From NCBI GenBank assembly GCA_025506515.1, contig CM046451.1, positions 74,420,599 through 74,484,598 on the forward strand: 64,000 bases of DNA, in the 5' to 3' direction. Below the pieces are notes generated by a model that saw only the letters and a list, made by a program, of their open reading frames with translations, had not been told where the DNA came from and searched no databases. The position numbers and the translations under genes are program-made. This DNA is from Flaveria trinervia. Taxonomy: Eukaryota > Streptophyta > Magnoliopsida > Asterales > Asteraceae. Positions 54,370 through 64,000 of this stretch are shown here, piece after piece; the stretch's first letter is position 1, and every line of letters starts with the position of its first letter.

Positions 54370-55560
54370 ATGTTTACTGCCCTAGAAATTTTTCTCCACT
54401 CCCACTTTACCCAGCTCAAATTCATCTACATTCACCTTTCTCCGGTGGTTCTCAACCCTCAGCACAACCAAGTAGCACTTCTTGATTCTTCAAGAGATGC
54501 TGGCTTTTCTGAAATCATCTATTTTCTCACCCAATCATCTTACTACACAGCCCTTACCATTAACCCCATTGTTTACTCCAATCAGATGGCCGAATTTTGG
54601 GAAAATTGTCAAGCCGAAACCCTAAATGGATTCATGTACTAAGGTCCAGCATTTGTGGACAAGAGTTGGTCATCACTGAACAACTTCTCAGGGAGCATCT
54701 CGAGCTTCATGATGAAGGAGCTCCTACTGAATTCCCCAAAGAAGATTTAGACAACACTTATATCCTCATGGGATATAGTGGAGATGTAAGCAGGTCGACA
54801 GTCTACAAGTTCAACTTCTCCTACAATTGGAAGTTCCTCCTGTATGTTGTCCTCCGCTGCCTGTCAAACAAGTTTGGGGGATGGGATCAAATCCCGTATG
54901 AACTAGGATGCTTAGTTCATGGATTGGTGAGAGGCCTCCGCTTCAATTACTCAATATTTGTCTTCACCAATCTGATTGGGAATCTTCAAAGGGAGACAAT
55001 CTTTATGTATCCCAGATTCATTCACACATAATCAACTGTGAGTTGGAACAGAGTACGCTTGTATGTGTAGCTGCTCTGAATGTCCCTCACATGAGGCCTA
55101 CCATCTTCAAGACTTTGAAGAAGGTGTCCACCAATTTCACTAGAAGGCTCACTTCTCTGCTTCTAGGTATGATTAAGCGCATAGCTCCTGGTGACATCCC
55201 TGTTCACCCCACAGGTGATGAACCCACACCAGCAACCACCTCCACATTGCCAACACTACCTTCTCTACCCATCACCATCACATACCAGAGACGCCCTAAC
55301 GAACCCTTGTTCAATCTACTTTGATTGAACAAGCTCTTCCTGTTCAATCCAAAAAGACTAGAGTGGAAACATGGGCTCCTAATCAGTTTGAGGTCTCTCC
55401 ATCCTTCTCTTTTGACCTCAATTTGGGTTTTGAGTCTCCTCAGTCTCAAACCCATGAGCCCGACACCCAAACCAACAGCCCTCAGAATGAGTATTTACAC
55501 TTTCTGAGCAGCCAACAAGGGACAGCCCCAACAAATGCTCAATGCCTGTAGACATTGACC
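54370..55560 (+). pseudogene. E4 post-pol ORF, N-terminal globular domain
   Basis: From the ATG at 54,370: VLNPQHNQVALLDSSRDAGFSEIIYFL, YYTALTINPIVYSNQMAEFW, then in other frames ITEQLLREHLELHDEGAP, YILMGYSGD, YNWKFLLYVVLRCLSNKFGG, LVHGLVRGLRFNYSIFVFTN, ETIFMYPRFIH and PTIFKTLKKVSTNFTRRLTSLL. It is homologous in order to E2 17,975-16,969. Breaks at about 54,640, 55,030 and 55,323. It has the position of an env-like gene but no signal peptide or membrane span. Cellular role unknown. Confidence 0.78.
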
Positions 55561-56940
55561 AAGGTCCTGGGTCAGTAGGCTTAACCTCCCTATCTTACAC
55601 GACCTTCTCTTCAAAACCGATGAAGAGATAACATCTCTCCACGGCAATGAAGTTGATCTACAACACCCTCTCCAAGATCAATAGAGCCTAGAGAAATCCC
55701 TTATCTCTAGCCCCCATCAGCAACCTATGACTGAGGTGAGTCCCACTGATATGGAGGGGACTCATGCAGATTCAACTGCCACTACAGATGGTGCCTCAAT
55801 GGACCTTATGGATAGTGGTAACTTATCTGAGACTGAATCTGCGACAACCGAGCATTTTGATGACTCTAAAAGAGACATCATTAAGCATGGGAAACCAGGG
55901 TGCCAAGAAACCACATCTGGTGGTGAGGCCGAACATACTAAGTATGTTACCTCATCTCCCCATGATTCTTCAAAAGAAGATGAGGGAAGCATGCAACTCC
56001 TCATAAAAGACCTTTTATCTAAAGTCTCAAACCTTGAATCCTTGGTTAGGACTTTAGAAGAAAGGTCCGCCACTCAGCAACTTGAGATTGACAATCTCAA
56101 GGCTCAAGTAGCTGAGAAATAGACTAAGAGATCTGTTAGGCATGTGCCTGTTCAGGTCTCATTGACCTCTTCCTCCAGCTCATCTAGCTCTCAAGATGAT
56201 GCTACCAAAAAGCGGGAGAATGTTCAGAGACAAACACTTGAGGACCCAAAGATTCATACTTCAACTTCAACATCTCCTACTCTTGTCATAACTTTGTCTG
56301 AGCCATCTCCAGTTGTACTGCAAGTCGACCCAAAGATGCTTAGAGATCTCTACGGACTCTTCACCAAGTTTCTGTTCAGATCCTCTATTGATCAGCCAAG
56401 CCCAGATGCTGCAATGATCTACTTTGGAGCTGAAGAGCTTCAGAGGCTTACTGCACCTTCTACCACTTTGGAAGAAGTTGGTCAACCTAAGGTCCACATG
56501 GAACCAAAGATTCATTTTAAAGGAAAAATGGGGACTGATGGCCCAGCAACTGAAACAGTCAGGACAAAATCTGCATTTCCTCAAACTTCCGAAGCTGAAG
56601 TTAAGCCTCAAAAGAACAAGCTGAATCTTTGGAAGCTAAAATGGAAGCTACGGAAGGAATGTTCATTATGTCCGAGGAACTAATCATCACAGATGCAATC
56701 CTTGAAATGGCATCTGAGGTGAACAGTAAGGACTTTCTGGATCTACCTCTATCCCAGACACCCTCTCTGCCTCTCTCACAATCAGAATCCACTCTCCAAG
56801 AACCACCACAGTCAGGATCTTCAAAAGATAACAAAAGGAAAAGGAAAATGACTACGGAAGAGCTTCAGAAAAGGAGAAGATTGAGAAGTTAAAGAAGAAA
56901 GGAAGACTCCAACTGGAAAGTTGCTAGCTGCTAGTACAAA
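55561..56940 (+). pseudogene. E4 post-pol ORF, coiled-coil and Ser/Glu-rich middle part
   Basis: 55,727-56,122 is open with an acidic Ser/Thr stretch and a heptad-like coiled coil LLIKDLLSKVSNLESLVRTL. 56,144-56,683 (same frame, one CAG/CAA-type stop between) continues with a Ser run and VLQVDPKMLRDLYGLFTKFL, and 56,629-56,892 with a Lys/Arg-rich end. The layout (globular, low complexity, coiled coil, charged tail) matches ORF B of E2/E5. Confidence 0.65.
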
Positions 56941-58596
56941 AGCAGCTGCAGCCAACCAAGAGGTTGTCAACAACAAGAGAATAGAATAGATAATTGACTA
57001 GCTCATCCAATTGGGAGCTGCCAATGAAGAAACACTCCTGCTACCACTAGAGGAGTTGGTGAATCTGGAAAAGGCAACCTGGTTGAAACATGTAGAAGAA
57101 GCCAGGTTGGCCTTAGAGAAAGAGAAAGAAGAACAAAAGGAGGCTTACTTACAGCTAAGGAGAGATAGGATAGAGTTCCTAACCTCCAGAGGCTTCAATC
57201 TTCAAGAAATCTCTCCACACAACAATGAAACGATCCTTGGCTCTACAATAAAGAGCAGGATTAGATGGAGAAAGAGAGAAGAAAGGCTGCAAGAGAAAAA
57301 CTAAAGGAAAGGAAGAAGATGGAAGAAGAAGCAAGGGTCACTGCAACCAGGAGCTCGGTGAGAAAGTCTAGATGAAAGACTATCTCTGGGCTCATGGCTT
57401 CTCTGGAAGGCAGGTGGGTCCCATGTCAGAGAAGACACTCCAATGGATTGTCAGGGAAATCAAGGCTGACATCCGATTAGGAAAGAGAAAGGAGATGTAC
57501 ACAAGGGTAAAGGGGATGACCTTCATTGCAACCACTCAACCATAACCTGAACCCTCACCCTTACCTTTTACCATCAAAACCGAGCAACTCACCCCTGAAC
57601 CCACATCTTTACCCACATCCACTTCATCACCCCAACCACCTAAACTTGCCATTATTCAACCAAAAACACTTCCCAGAACCTCTGAACCACAACCTACCTA
57701 ACAACCATCCAAACCATCCCCTCAGCCTTCTCAACATCTCTCTCTTAAAGAGTTCAAGGCAATCAAGACTAAACTCACCAACTGCACAACTTTGAGCGAA
57801 GTCTTATGTGAAGAAGACTCTGTTAATATCACCTATTTTGATGGATCTACATGTTCCCTCACAAGAGATAAATTCCTTGATTTGCCTAGAGGAACATTGG
57901 ACCAGGTTGTTAGATTTCTAGGCCTCAACTCACATTCATTAAATGATGAAGAGAATAAACTTAGAAGGAAACCGGTGACTTTGTTGGATACAAAGAAAGA
58001 GGACAAGCTTCCCAGTCAGTCTCTTGTGCCTAGAAAGAGAATAATCTAGTGGAGTTTCAATGAAAATTCTCCTAACTTTGTTGTGGAAAGGGAGAATGGC
58101 AAAGTCAATAGACTTAATGCAACCTCTCCGTTACACTCTAGCAGATTTGATATTGCTGAGTTAGCAGAGAAGCCATTCTCCAACCCCTCCAACTTTGAAA
58201 CCGTTGCACTCATCAGAAATCATCTCAGCAATCTTCATCTAGCCGAGCTAACTGCAAAAGCCAAGATTGAGAAAGAGTTGAAGTTGAGAAGACAGGAAGA
58301 CAAGGAAAGATCTTCTACCAAGGGCGCTGCCTTTCTAGAGATGGTGGAGGGTCTAGAATTGGAACCTATTGTTAGATAGGAATATGATTATAGTTCCTAT
58401 CAACTAACTCTTTTCAAAGGGCAACAATAGAGGGTACATATCATCCAAGGTGACAGACTGGACATCCTGACTACTAAGGATTTGTACAAACTTCTCAGCA
58501 CCACATTAGAAAAGAACAAGGAAACATAGAAATATCTACTCTCCTTGGTGCTAAAAGTTTTGAGAAGAAGTGACAAGTGAGGTTTTGGTAGCATCA
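56941..58596 (+). pseudogene. E4 post-pol ORF, C-terminal part
   Basis: 57,011-57,304 (LEKATWLKHVEEARLALEKEK, helical and charged), a Pro/His/Asn-rich stretch (57,526-57,795), then 57,792-58,379 in one frame: EVLCEEDSVNITYFDGSTCSL, LPRGTLDQVVRFLGLNSHS, ETVALIRNHLSNLHLAEL and degraded GDRLDILTTKDLYKLLSTTL near 58,470. It lies where E2 has ORF A, but I see no convincing sequence match to it. Function unknown. Confidence 0.6.
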
Positions 58597-59465
58597 ACCT
58601 AGGGGGAGTTTGTTGGATCAAGAAGAAGGCTGGTGCAACCAAAACCAAATCACTTAGATACTTTTGGTGCTACATGCAAAGGCTTCCAAAGCTTAGCATG
58701 GAACTTCTGAAGGTTGTAGAGTTCTTCAAAAGACAAAGTGAAAGATCAACTTCCAAAGACAGAACTCAACTTCCGAAGTCAAGAGCATGCTTCGGAAGAT
58801 CAAGTCTTAAGAGAACAATCAAAAGACTACTTCCAAAGTATGAAGAAAAGAAGAAGTCTCCAAGCCTCAGAAGAGGCAGCCTCTTCCGAAGTATAAGTGG
58901 CTTCGGAAGTACTTGTTCTTCCGAAGCCATTTAACCTTCGGAAGACACTACTATGAACCAGTGGAGACAAGTATGGTATCTGACACTCCGCTACAGACCT
59001 CTGATACTGCATGGCCTCTTCCTAAAGAGCCATGTAGTTAACCATACTTCATACCACTGTTCACCTTTTATGATAGTACATGTTACCAACTTAGTTGGTG
59101 ACAAAAGGCAAGTCAAGGACATGTCCTGACTACCATATCTCAGATAAGACTTTATCTGAGATACCTTAAACTATAGGCTTGTAGTATAGGCTTTAGTTAT
59201 AGGATCCCAACTGGTATGAAAGTATATCTGACTATAGGTAGTATTATATATAGGTTCTCATTGTAACTCATTTGATACGGCTTGTAAGAGTCTCGTAATA
59301 TTTGAGTTGAGAAGCATATATAAAAGTACCTTGAAAATTACTTCTTGTGTTCCTTATTACTTGCTATATTGTGATAAACTCTTATTGACTCTATCTTTTT
59401 CCGAGTGTTATTCAAGTGAGTTTGAGAGAAAAACTAAGTGTTAAGTGACCTTAACCGATCCTGCA
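58597..59465 (+). repeat. E4 polypurine tract and 3' LTR
   Basis: AACCTAGGGGGAGTT (58,596-58,610) abuts the LTR (58,611-59,465, 855 bp). The LTR repeats 46,681-47,538 and is followed by the AAACC duplication. Several CTTCCGAAG sites read CTTCCAAAG here. Confidence 0.95.
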
Positions 59466-59470
59466 AAACC

Positions 59471-59491
59471 TAGTATCCATATTTATAGACA
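59471..59491 (-). repeat. E3 5' LTR, outer end
   Basis: Joins 46,680 across E4. The plus strand ends ATTTATAGACA, giving a minus-strand TGTCTATAAAT start. The next bases (59,492 onward) are integrase codons of E6. Confidence 0.5.
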
Positions 59492-60110
59492 AGGTGAGTT
59501 TGAGCTTCGTTTATAAACTTCTTGAAAATATCATATTCTTGGTCTTTTGACTTACGCATGTAAATCCACATATATCTTGAATAGTCATCGACTAGTAAAA
59601 AGAAATAGTTGTTACTAGCTAAGGATATGGGTAAGATCGGTCCACATAAATCTGCATGTACTAGTTCTAGAGGTTCTTTGGCTCTAAAATTTGCTTGAGA
59701 CGGAAATGGTAATCTACTTTGCTTTCCCGCGAGACATGCATCACAAATCTGGGTAGGATGGTCTATTGTCGGTAGTCCATGTGCCATACCTTTAGTACTT
59801 AGCTGCTTTAATGAATCAAAGTTAATATGTCCCATATGTGCATGTCATAACCATGCTGGGGTGTCTATCCTTGCTTGTAGACAAATAGGACTTGATATTC
59901 TAAACTTAACTTTGTAAAGTCTATTCGTTGCTTTAGGGATTTTCATTAGCAAATAAACATGAGGACCAAACATCCAAAGATATTTATCATTCAGAACAAT
60001 CTTGCATCCAGTTTCAGTAGTTTGCCCTGGGCTTAGGATGCTACTTTGGAGGTGTGGAATGAAGTAGACCTCGGTGATTAACTTCTGTTCACCATTCTTG
60101 CATTCCAATA
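59492..60110 (-). pseudogene. E6 pre-integrase and integrase fragment
   Basis: LITEVYFIPHLQSSILSPGQ and CKIVLNDKYLWMF (60,100-59,960), then GHINFDSLKQLSTKGMAHGLP, CDACLAGKQSRLPFPSQ, LELVHADLCGPI (first catalytic Asp) and YFFLLVDDYSRYMWIY. It ends at FKKFINEAQTHL, where the E3 LTR begins. The second Asp and Glu are not present. Confidence 0.87.
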
Positions 60111-60177
60111 AGATTTATCCTTTTCCTTTTATATTGACACAGACATTTCATGTTATTCTTTCATTTAACTCTGTAAA

Positions 60178-61358
60178 TTAAGAGCATTCACCTATCATGT
60201 GATTGCTAGCTCCATTGTCCAAATACCATGTACCATCTTTCGTGCTATCACCTTGATAACGTTGTGGTAGGACTTTCGACTCATCTAGAACTACTGCTTT
60301 CTCTTCACCAATAGTCATAAGTAATGCAGGGTCTTCATCCTCCATTACAAGGTGAGATTCTTCTTCCTTACTTCGAGGTTTACGACATTTGGTTGAGATA
60401 TGTCCTAGTTCATTGAAATTGTAACACTTTACATTGTTCATATCTCTGCTAGGTCGGTTGTTGTCAAACTAACGCCATTTAGTGAAACTCTTCTCACTTC
60501 TTTGATCTCCTTGGCCATTCTTGTCAAAGCTTCTCTTCTCATATCTTTGACTCTTGCCATAGTTGTTGAACTTTCTAAAGTTTTGCTTACCTTGATTCTG
60601 ATTGCAGTTCTTTTGGTTGTTATAAGGCTTTTTCTCGTACCTTGTAAACAACAGCTTCTCTTGACCTATAGGTCCTAATTTCTTCTCTTCTCTAGACTTA
60701 AGTCATTCCTTGTAGGCTTTAAGTCTTCCAATAAGTCATTCCTCGTAGGCTTTAAGTCTTCCATTGTGTCCATATCTGAATATTGCTCTATCGATGCAAT
60801 AATTTGCAAAAACTTATCAGGTACTGAATCTTATAATTTGCGTACCATGGTTGCTTCATCAATCTTCGTTCCTAGGCTCTTTGACTTTGTATTTATTGCG
60901 CTTAGTCTTCCTGCAAACTAATCTACGGTTTCTGTCTCTCTCATCAAAAGCATCTCGAATTCTGTGCACAATGATTGAACTCTAGCTTTTTGAACTCTAT
61001 CAATACCAACGTGCCTTGTATTTAAGGCTTCCCAAATATCTTTTGCTATAGTATGAGATGCCGCTTGCATTACCATATCTTTGGGTATTGCTTGAAATAG
61101 ATAGGCAATCGTTGTCCTATCTTTCTTGTCATCTAGTTTTGTAACTTCTCGTGGTTCAATTGCTTCTAAAAGGTTATTGGCATTCAAAATTGTCTTTGCA
61201 CGAACAAACCAATTCGTGTAATTTGTAGATGTTAACATTAGTGTTTGGAGGCTAATCGAGAGTGTGTCCTTGCTGTCCGTCTCTTTTTTATTATCTTTCA
61301 TCATCTTGAGTTTTGATGGGGACTTTATCGGTGTCTTTTTCTTTTCCCAATTGTTCAA
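60178..61358 (-). pseudogene. E6 gag and protease start
   Basis: Gag from ATG 61,358: LTSTNYTNWFVRAKTILNAN, IAYLFQAIPKDMVMQ, AKDIWEALNTRHVG and LCTEFEMLLMRETETVD, then a stop at 60,918. Further segments have KKPYNNQKNCNQNQGKQNF (60,469-60,651) and a damaged knuckle CYNFNELGHISTKC (second Cys is Phe). The protease motif GTWYLDNGASNHM lies at about 60,190-60,230. Three or more stops. Confidence 0.87.
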
Positions 61359-62183
61359 CGTACTTTGAACTTCCCAGGGCTTAATGAAACTTGTTTGACT
61401 TTCTCTTTGTCAAACTTGAATTATTTTTGACTTTTCTTTAAAATCAAAATTAATATTTATTTGATTTACTTTAAAAACAAAACTTAGTATTTTGTTTTAT
61501 AAAATATTATAATATTGTTTTGTATGAATTCACCAAAAATAATATAATATCCCTTAAAATCAAATCCTCCAAAGTATAAAACCAAATCTGCGTTTTTGAC
61601 TTTTCTCTTCAAATTTTTTTAATAAAATCAAAATGGTTAAAATTACCAAAACAATTATCTTCTTCTCCGTTCATCCCTCGAACAATTCTGTCAAACAAGA
61701 GTTGTTCCATTTTTTGTTTTTCCTTTGATGCAATCGATTTGAATCTATCTTACTGTATCAAATATCGATTAAGAACGCACAAATAATTCGTTTCCTTTTG
61801 ATTGAATCGGGTTCTAAAGAATGGTCTTGACCGATTTGTGTTCTTATTTTCTTCAAATGATTATTCAAAATCGGTTCTTGAAAACGCTTGAAGGGTCTAA
61901 ATGAATCGTCTTTGAAGTGGTTTTATGACTCTCGATTTTTTCTTTGCCGGAGTATCGCCAGAATTTCTTAAAAATTCCGATCAGTCGGTTCTTCATAACC
62001 GTTTCTGTGTACAATCAATGATCTTCCTTTGATCGATTGATGATGGGGATGTTGTTTGAATCAAAAAGATGATTCGTGTTTGTTGATTTCAATTCCAAAT
62101 CCGTATCTGTGTTCCTATGCGCGAAACAGGGGCTTCAAAGTTCGGTGTCGATGGAAGGGTGGGAAATTGGCTCTAATACCAAT
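61359..62183 (-). other. E6 5' leader and primer-binding site
   Basis: Non-coding leader of about 0.8 kb. The PBS is minus-strand TTGGTATTAGAGCC at 62,169-62,182, one mismatch from the initiator tRNA-Met complement. No other signal is recognised. Confidence 0.8.
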
Positions 62184-62394
62184 TGAAGATTCAAGGAGTC
62201 TGTGTTTTAATAGAGAATTATATGAAATCTAGATATGTATTACTAACAAATGAATGTTTACATGGGTATTTATACCCTTACATTTCTTGAGGTGCAAGTA
62301 ATCTAACTACTCCTTAACCAATTTACCTATGCTATACAATAATAATACATAATAATAATAATAATACTTATAATATAAAAATTATGGTCTAACA
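62184..62394 (-). repeat. E6 5' LTR (211 bp)
   Basis: Plus strand TGAAGATTCAAGG ... GGTCTAACA, so TGTTAGACC...TTCA in element sense. Contains an ATAATA microsatellite (62,336-62,370) and TATA-like GGGTATAAATACCC (about 62,260). It marks the right edge of the repeat block. Confidence 0.82.
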
Positions 62395-63423
62395 CTACGG
62401 ACACCTACTTGCATGAACCGATGATAGTTCAGAGATCCCACATTGTTCCATCATCTGCAACACTTAAAATCCACCATAACATCTCTATCTAGCTTTTCAT
62501 TCAAACTTTCAGCATATAGGATTGCTCTTTCAACTACAATCCGGTTCAACCGGGTCACTGGTCCTGGTTCCACCATATAATCGGCCTACTAGTAGCACCG
62601 GTTCTCCATTCCGGTTCGATAATGAAAACATTGTAAATTGCACAACTACAACGTAGAGGTTTCCAAAGATAGTAAGTTGAGAAAAAAGAGGCGCCTGCCT
62701 CTTTCATTTGCGTTTGATTTTTGTTTTTAAAATATATTTGTCTAACTTATTTTACTCATATTTACTATATATTTGTTTAATAATTGTATAAGATATAATA
62801 GTTAATAAAATTCAAACATATACCTGACTCGATTTGTAATAAAGTTAGCACGTCACGACATATATATAATATAATTTTTGTAAAACATTATATTCGATCT
62901 ATACGGGATAAAAGAAATATAAACACAGAAGTAAAATTAATTATAGTAGAATAAAATTTCAAAAGAAATCAAAACTTGATGATTGAATAGACCGGATGCG
63001 CGCCTACGTACGACTTTCCTTGACGGGCCAATGTCTCTCTTTCATGAGCGGGCGTGGCTTTCATGCCTAGGTTAAGATATTTTCCTTTCTCCGATTCGTC
63101 TAAAAGACGTGCGGATTAGTTTTTGTTTGACTAGAATATAATCGTAGACGCCTCAAAAAGGTCAAGAGACATATTGATAAATTTAACTAGTAAAATGAAC
63201 ATGTTACGAAGTTTCCTCATAAATAAATATATATAATCACACGTACCCTCATCAAAATTGTCACCATATGCTATATATATCCCGGTATACGTACGTACAT
63301 GCATGTGAGCTGTGACACAGGCAGAACGAAACAAAAAAGCCGATACATCTCTCTGCCCAAATCACATTGAATTCGTGTACTGATAATTTGGTGTATAATT
63401 ATTAACAGAAATCATCATCATTA
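62395..63423 (+). promoter_or_regulatory. Intergenic region and likely ABCG promoter
   Basis: About 1 kb with no ORF and no recognised repeat. CTATATATAT at 63,271-63,280 is the best TATA candidate, about 145 bp before the ATG. An RY-type CATGCATG lies at 63,298-63,305. A GC-richer stretch is at 62,995-63,060. An in-frame TAA occurs six codons before the ATG. Promoter assignment is by position. Confidence 0.45.
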
Positions 63424-64000
63424 ATGGTGTCTACCGCCAGCCGGAAAACGGAATACACAATAAAAACGAAGAGTGTTTGTTACACGGTATCTCCATGGGC
63501 CTTTCGAGTTGGTGGGAAGAAGGTGAATCCCCGCACTTCAAGGAAACAAATCTTAAGGAATGTGAACTGTGAAGTTAAGGCCGGGGAGATCACAGCGGTT
63601 GCGGGACCAAGTGGTGCAGGAAAAACAACGCTGCTGGATATTCTGGGCGGAGTCATCCATCCGCGCAGAGTCTCGGGTGAGGTGGTAGTCAATGAGAGGC
63701 TCATGAACCCTGCCGTCTTCCGGAGGGTGTCGGGGTATGTGACCCAAGAGGACCTGCTTTTTCCGCTTCTCACGGTCCAAGAAACTCTTGTCTACAGCGC
63801 GCGCTTAAGGCTCCACGGGGGGCCAGAGGAGGCCAAGCGTAGAGCCGCTGAGTTGCTGCTTGAGCTGGGCTTGGGCCATGTTGCCGGAGAGAGAGTCGGT
63901 GGTGCCACCCACCGAGGGATTTCCGGTGGGGAAAAGCGAAGGGTCTCCATCGGGGTGGATCTCGTCCATGATCCTGCCGTCTTGCTCATGGATGAACCCA
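63424..64000 (+). CDS. ABCG-subfamily half-transporter, N-terminal ATP-binding domain (partial)
   Basis: Only host gene in the window. Open without interruption for 192 codons to the window edge. Plant ABCG half-transporters (about 600-750 residues, ATPase domain first, then six membrane helices) export lipids, hormones or other metabolites across the plasma membrane as dimers. Seen here: a short N-terminus, ITAVAGPSGAGKTT (Walker A, residues 61-68), VTQEDLLFP (Q-loop, 106-114), ISGGEKRRVSIG (signature, 166-177) and AVLLMDEP (Walker B, 185-192). The order and spacing are complete and the residues intact. NERLMNPAVFRRVSGYVTQEDLLFPLLTVQETL recalls the ABCG5/ABCG10-type clade, members of which often lack introns. 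Substrate unknown. The start is fixed by an upstream in-frame TAA. Confidence 0.95.
   Translation, partial: MVSTASRKTEYTIKTKSVCYTVSPWAFRVGGKKVNPRTSRKQILRNVNCEVKAGEITAVAGPSGAGKTTLLDILGGVIHPRRVSGEVVVNERLMNPAVFRRVSGYVTQEDLLFPLLTVQETLVYSARLRLHGGPEEAKRRAAELLLELGLGHVAGERVGGATHRGISGGEKRRVSIGVDLVHDPAVLLMDEP

Larger units (their letters stand above)
46681..59465 (+). mobile_element. E4: full-length 12.8-kb Sirevirus-like copia element
   Basis: LTRs 46,681-47,538 and 58,611-59,465, target duplication AAACC at 46,676-46,680 and 59,466-59,470. Order: PBS, gag with two knuckles, protease, integrase, RT, RNase H, palindrome array, 4-kb post-pol ORF region, polypurine tract. The reading frame is mostly preserved and broken by point stops rather than deletions, so it is one of the younger elements here. 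It is distinct in sequence from the E1/E2/E5 family. Confidence 0.96.
59492..62394 (-). mobile_element. E6: Ty1/copia element (different lineage), 5' part
   Basis: Minus-strand order: short LTR (62,184-62,394), PBS, leader, gag, protease, integrase, truncated at 59,492 by E3. The small 211-bp LTR, small gag and DNGAS protease differ from the Sirevirus-like elements. The 3' half is not in the window. Confidence 0.88.

Noticed and set aside
63480..63989. Three minus-strand ORFs at the right end
   Set aside because: Antisense to the ABCG ATP-binding domain, whose sense frame carries all diagnostic motifs.

Overview
The window is plant nuclear DNA, almost certainly from a repeat-rich eudicot. 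About 98% of it is nested LTR retrotransposons of the Ty1/copia and Ty3/gypsy types, and only one host gene is visible: the start of an ABCG half-transporter at the right edge (63,424 onward). The retrotransposon proteins, including the large extra ORFs after pol, resemble what I remember from Asteraceae genomes. That family assignment is only a weak inference. Element names used here (E1-E7, S, G1-G3, H, L) are mine.

Layout, left to right. E1 (1-3,913, minus) is the 5' half of a Sirevirus-like copia element running off the left edge. It sits in L (3,914-6,177, minus), a non-coding LTR element, which itself interrupts the reverse-transcriptase gene of E7. The two halves of E7 (6,178-6,546 and 28,587-29,933, minus) are separated by H (6,547-28,586), an internally non-coding, gypsy-type element with matching GCACT target-site duplications. 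The 5' LTR of H carries G1, a foreign gypsy LTR (about 8,300-10,409). The 3' LTR of H carries E2 (about 13,854-27,969, minus), a near-complete 14-kb Sirevirus-like element. G2 (29,934-31,627) is another gypsy LTR lying between E7 and the oppositely oriented E5 (31,628-40,130, plus), which is itself broken by G3 (36,674-39,200, minus). E3 (about 40,640-46,680, minus) contains the solo LTR S (42,858-43,574, CAGCC duplication). Its 5' LTR is split by E4 (46,681-59,465, plus), a full-length element with AAACC duplications. E3 in turn appears to sit in the integrase of E6 (59,492-62,394, minus). From 62,395 there is about 1 kb of host sequence and then the ABCG gene.

How the parts work together. 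The Sirevirus-like elements share one plan: LTR, initiator-tRNA-Met primer site, gag with two CCHC knuckles, protease, integrase, reverse transcriptase, RNase H, then a 4-6 kb post-pol region with one or two additional ORFs, a polypurine tract and the LTR. All are degenerate. Many stops look like C-to-T or G-to-A transitions, as expected after long DNA methylation. The most unusual signals are four. First, dense family-specific palindrome arrays lie just upstream of the LTR TATA box and recur inside the elements. Second, the same motif vocabulary occurs in unrelated Ty3 LTRs. Third, an LTR-like array plus TATA module lies upstream of the post-pol ORFs of E2. Fourth, the last post-pol ORF shows third-position-biased divergence between E2 and E5.
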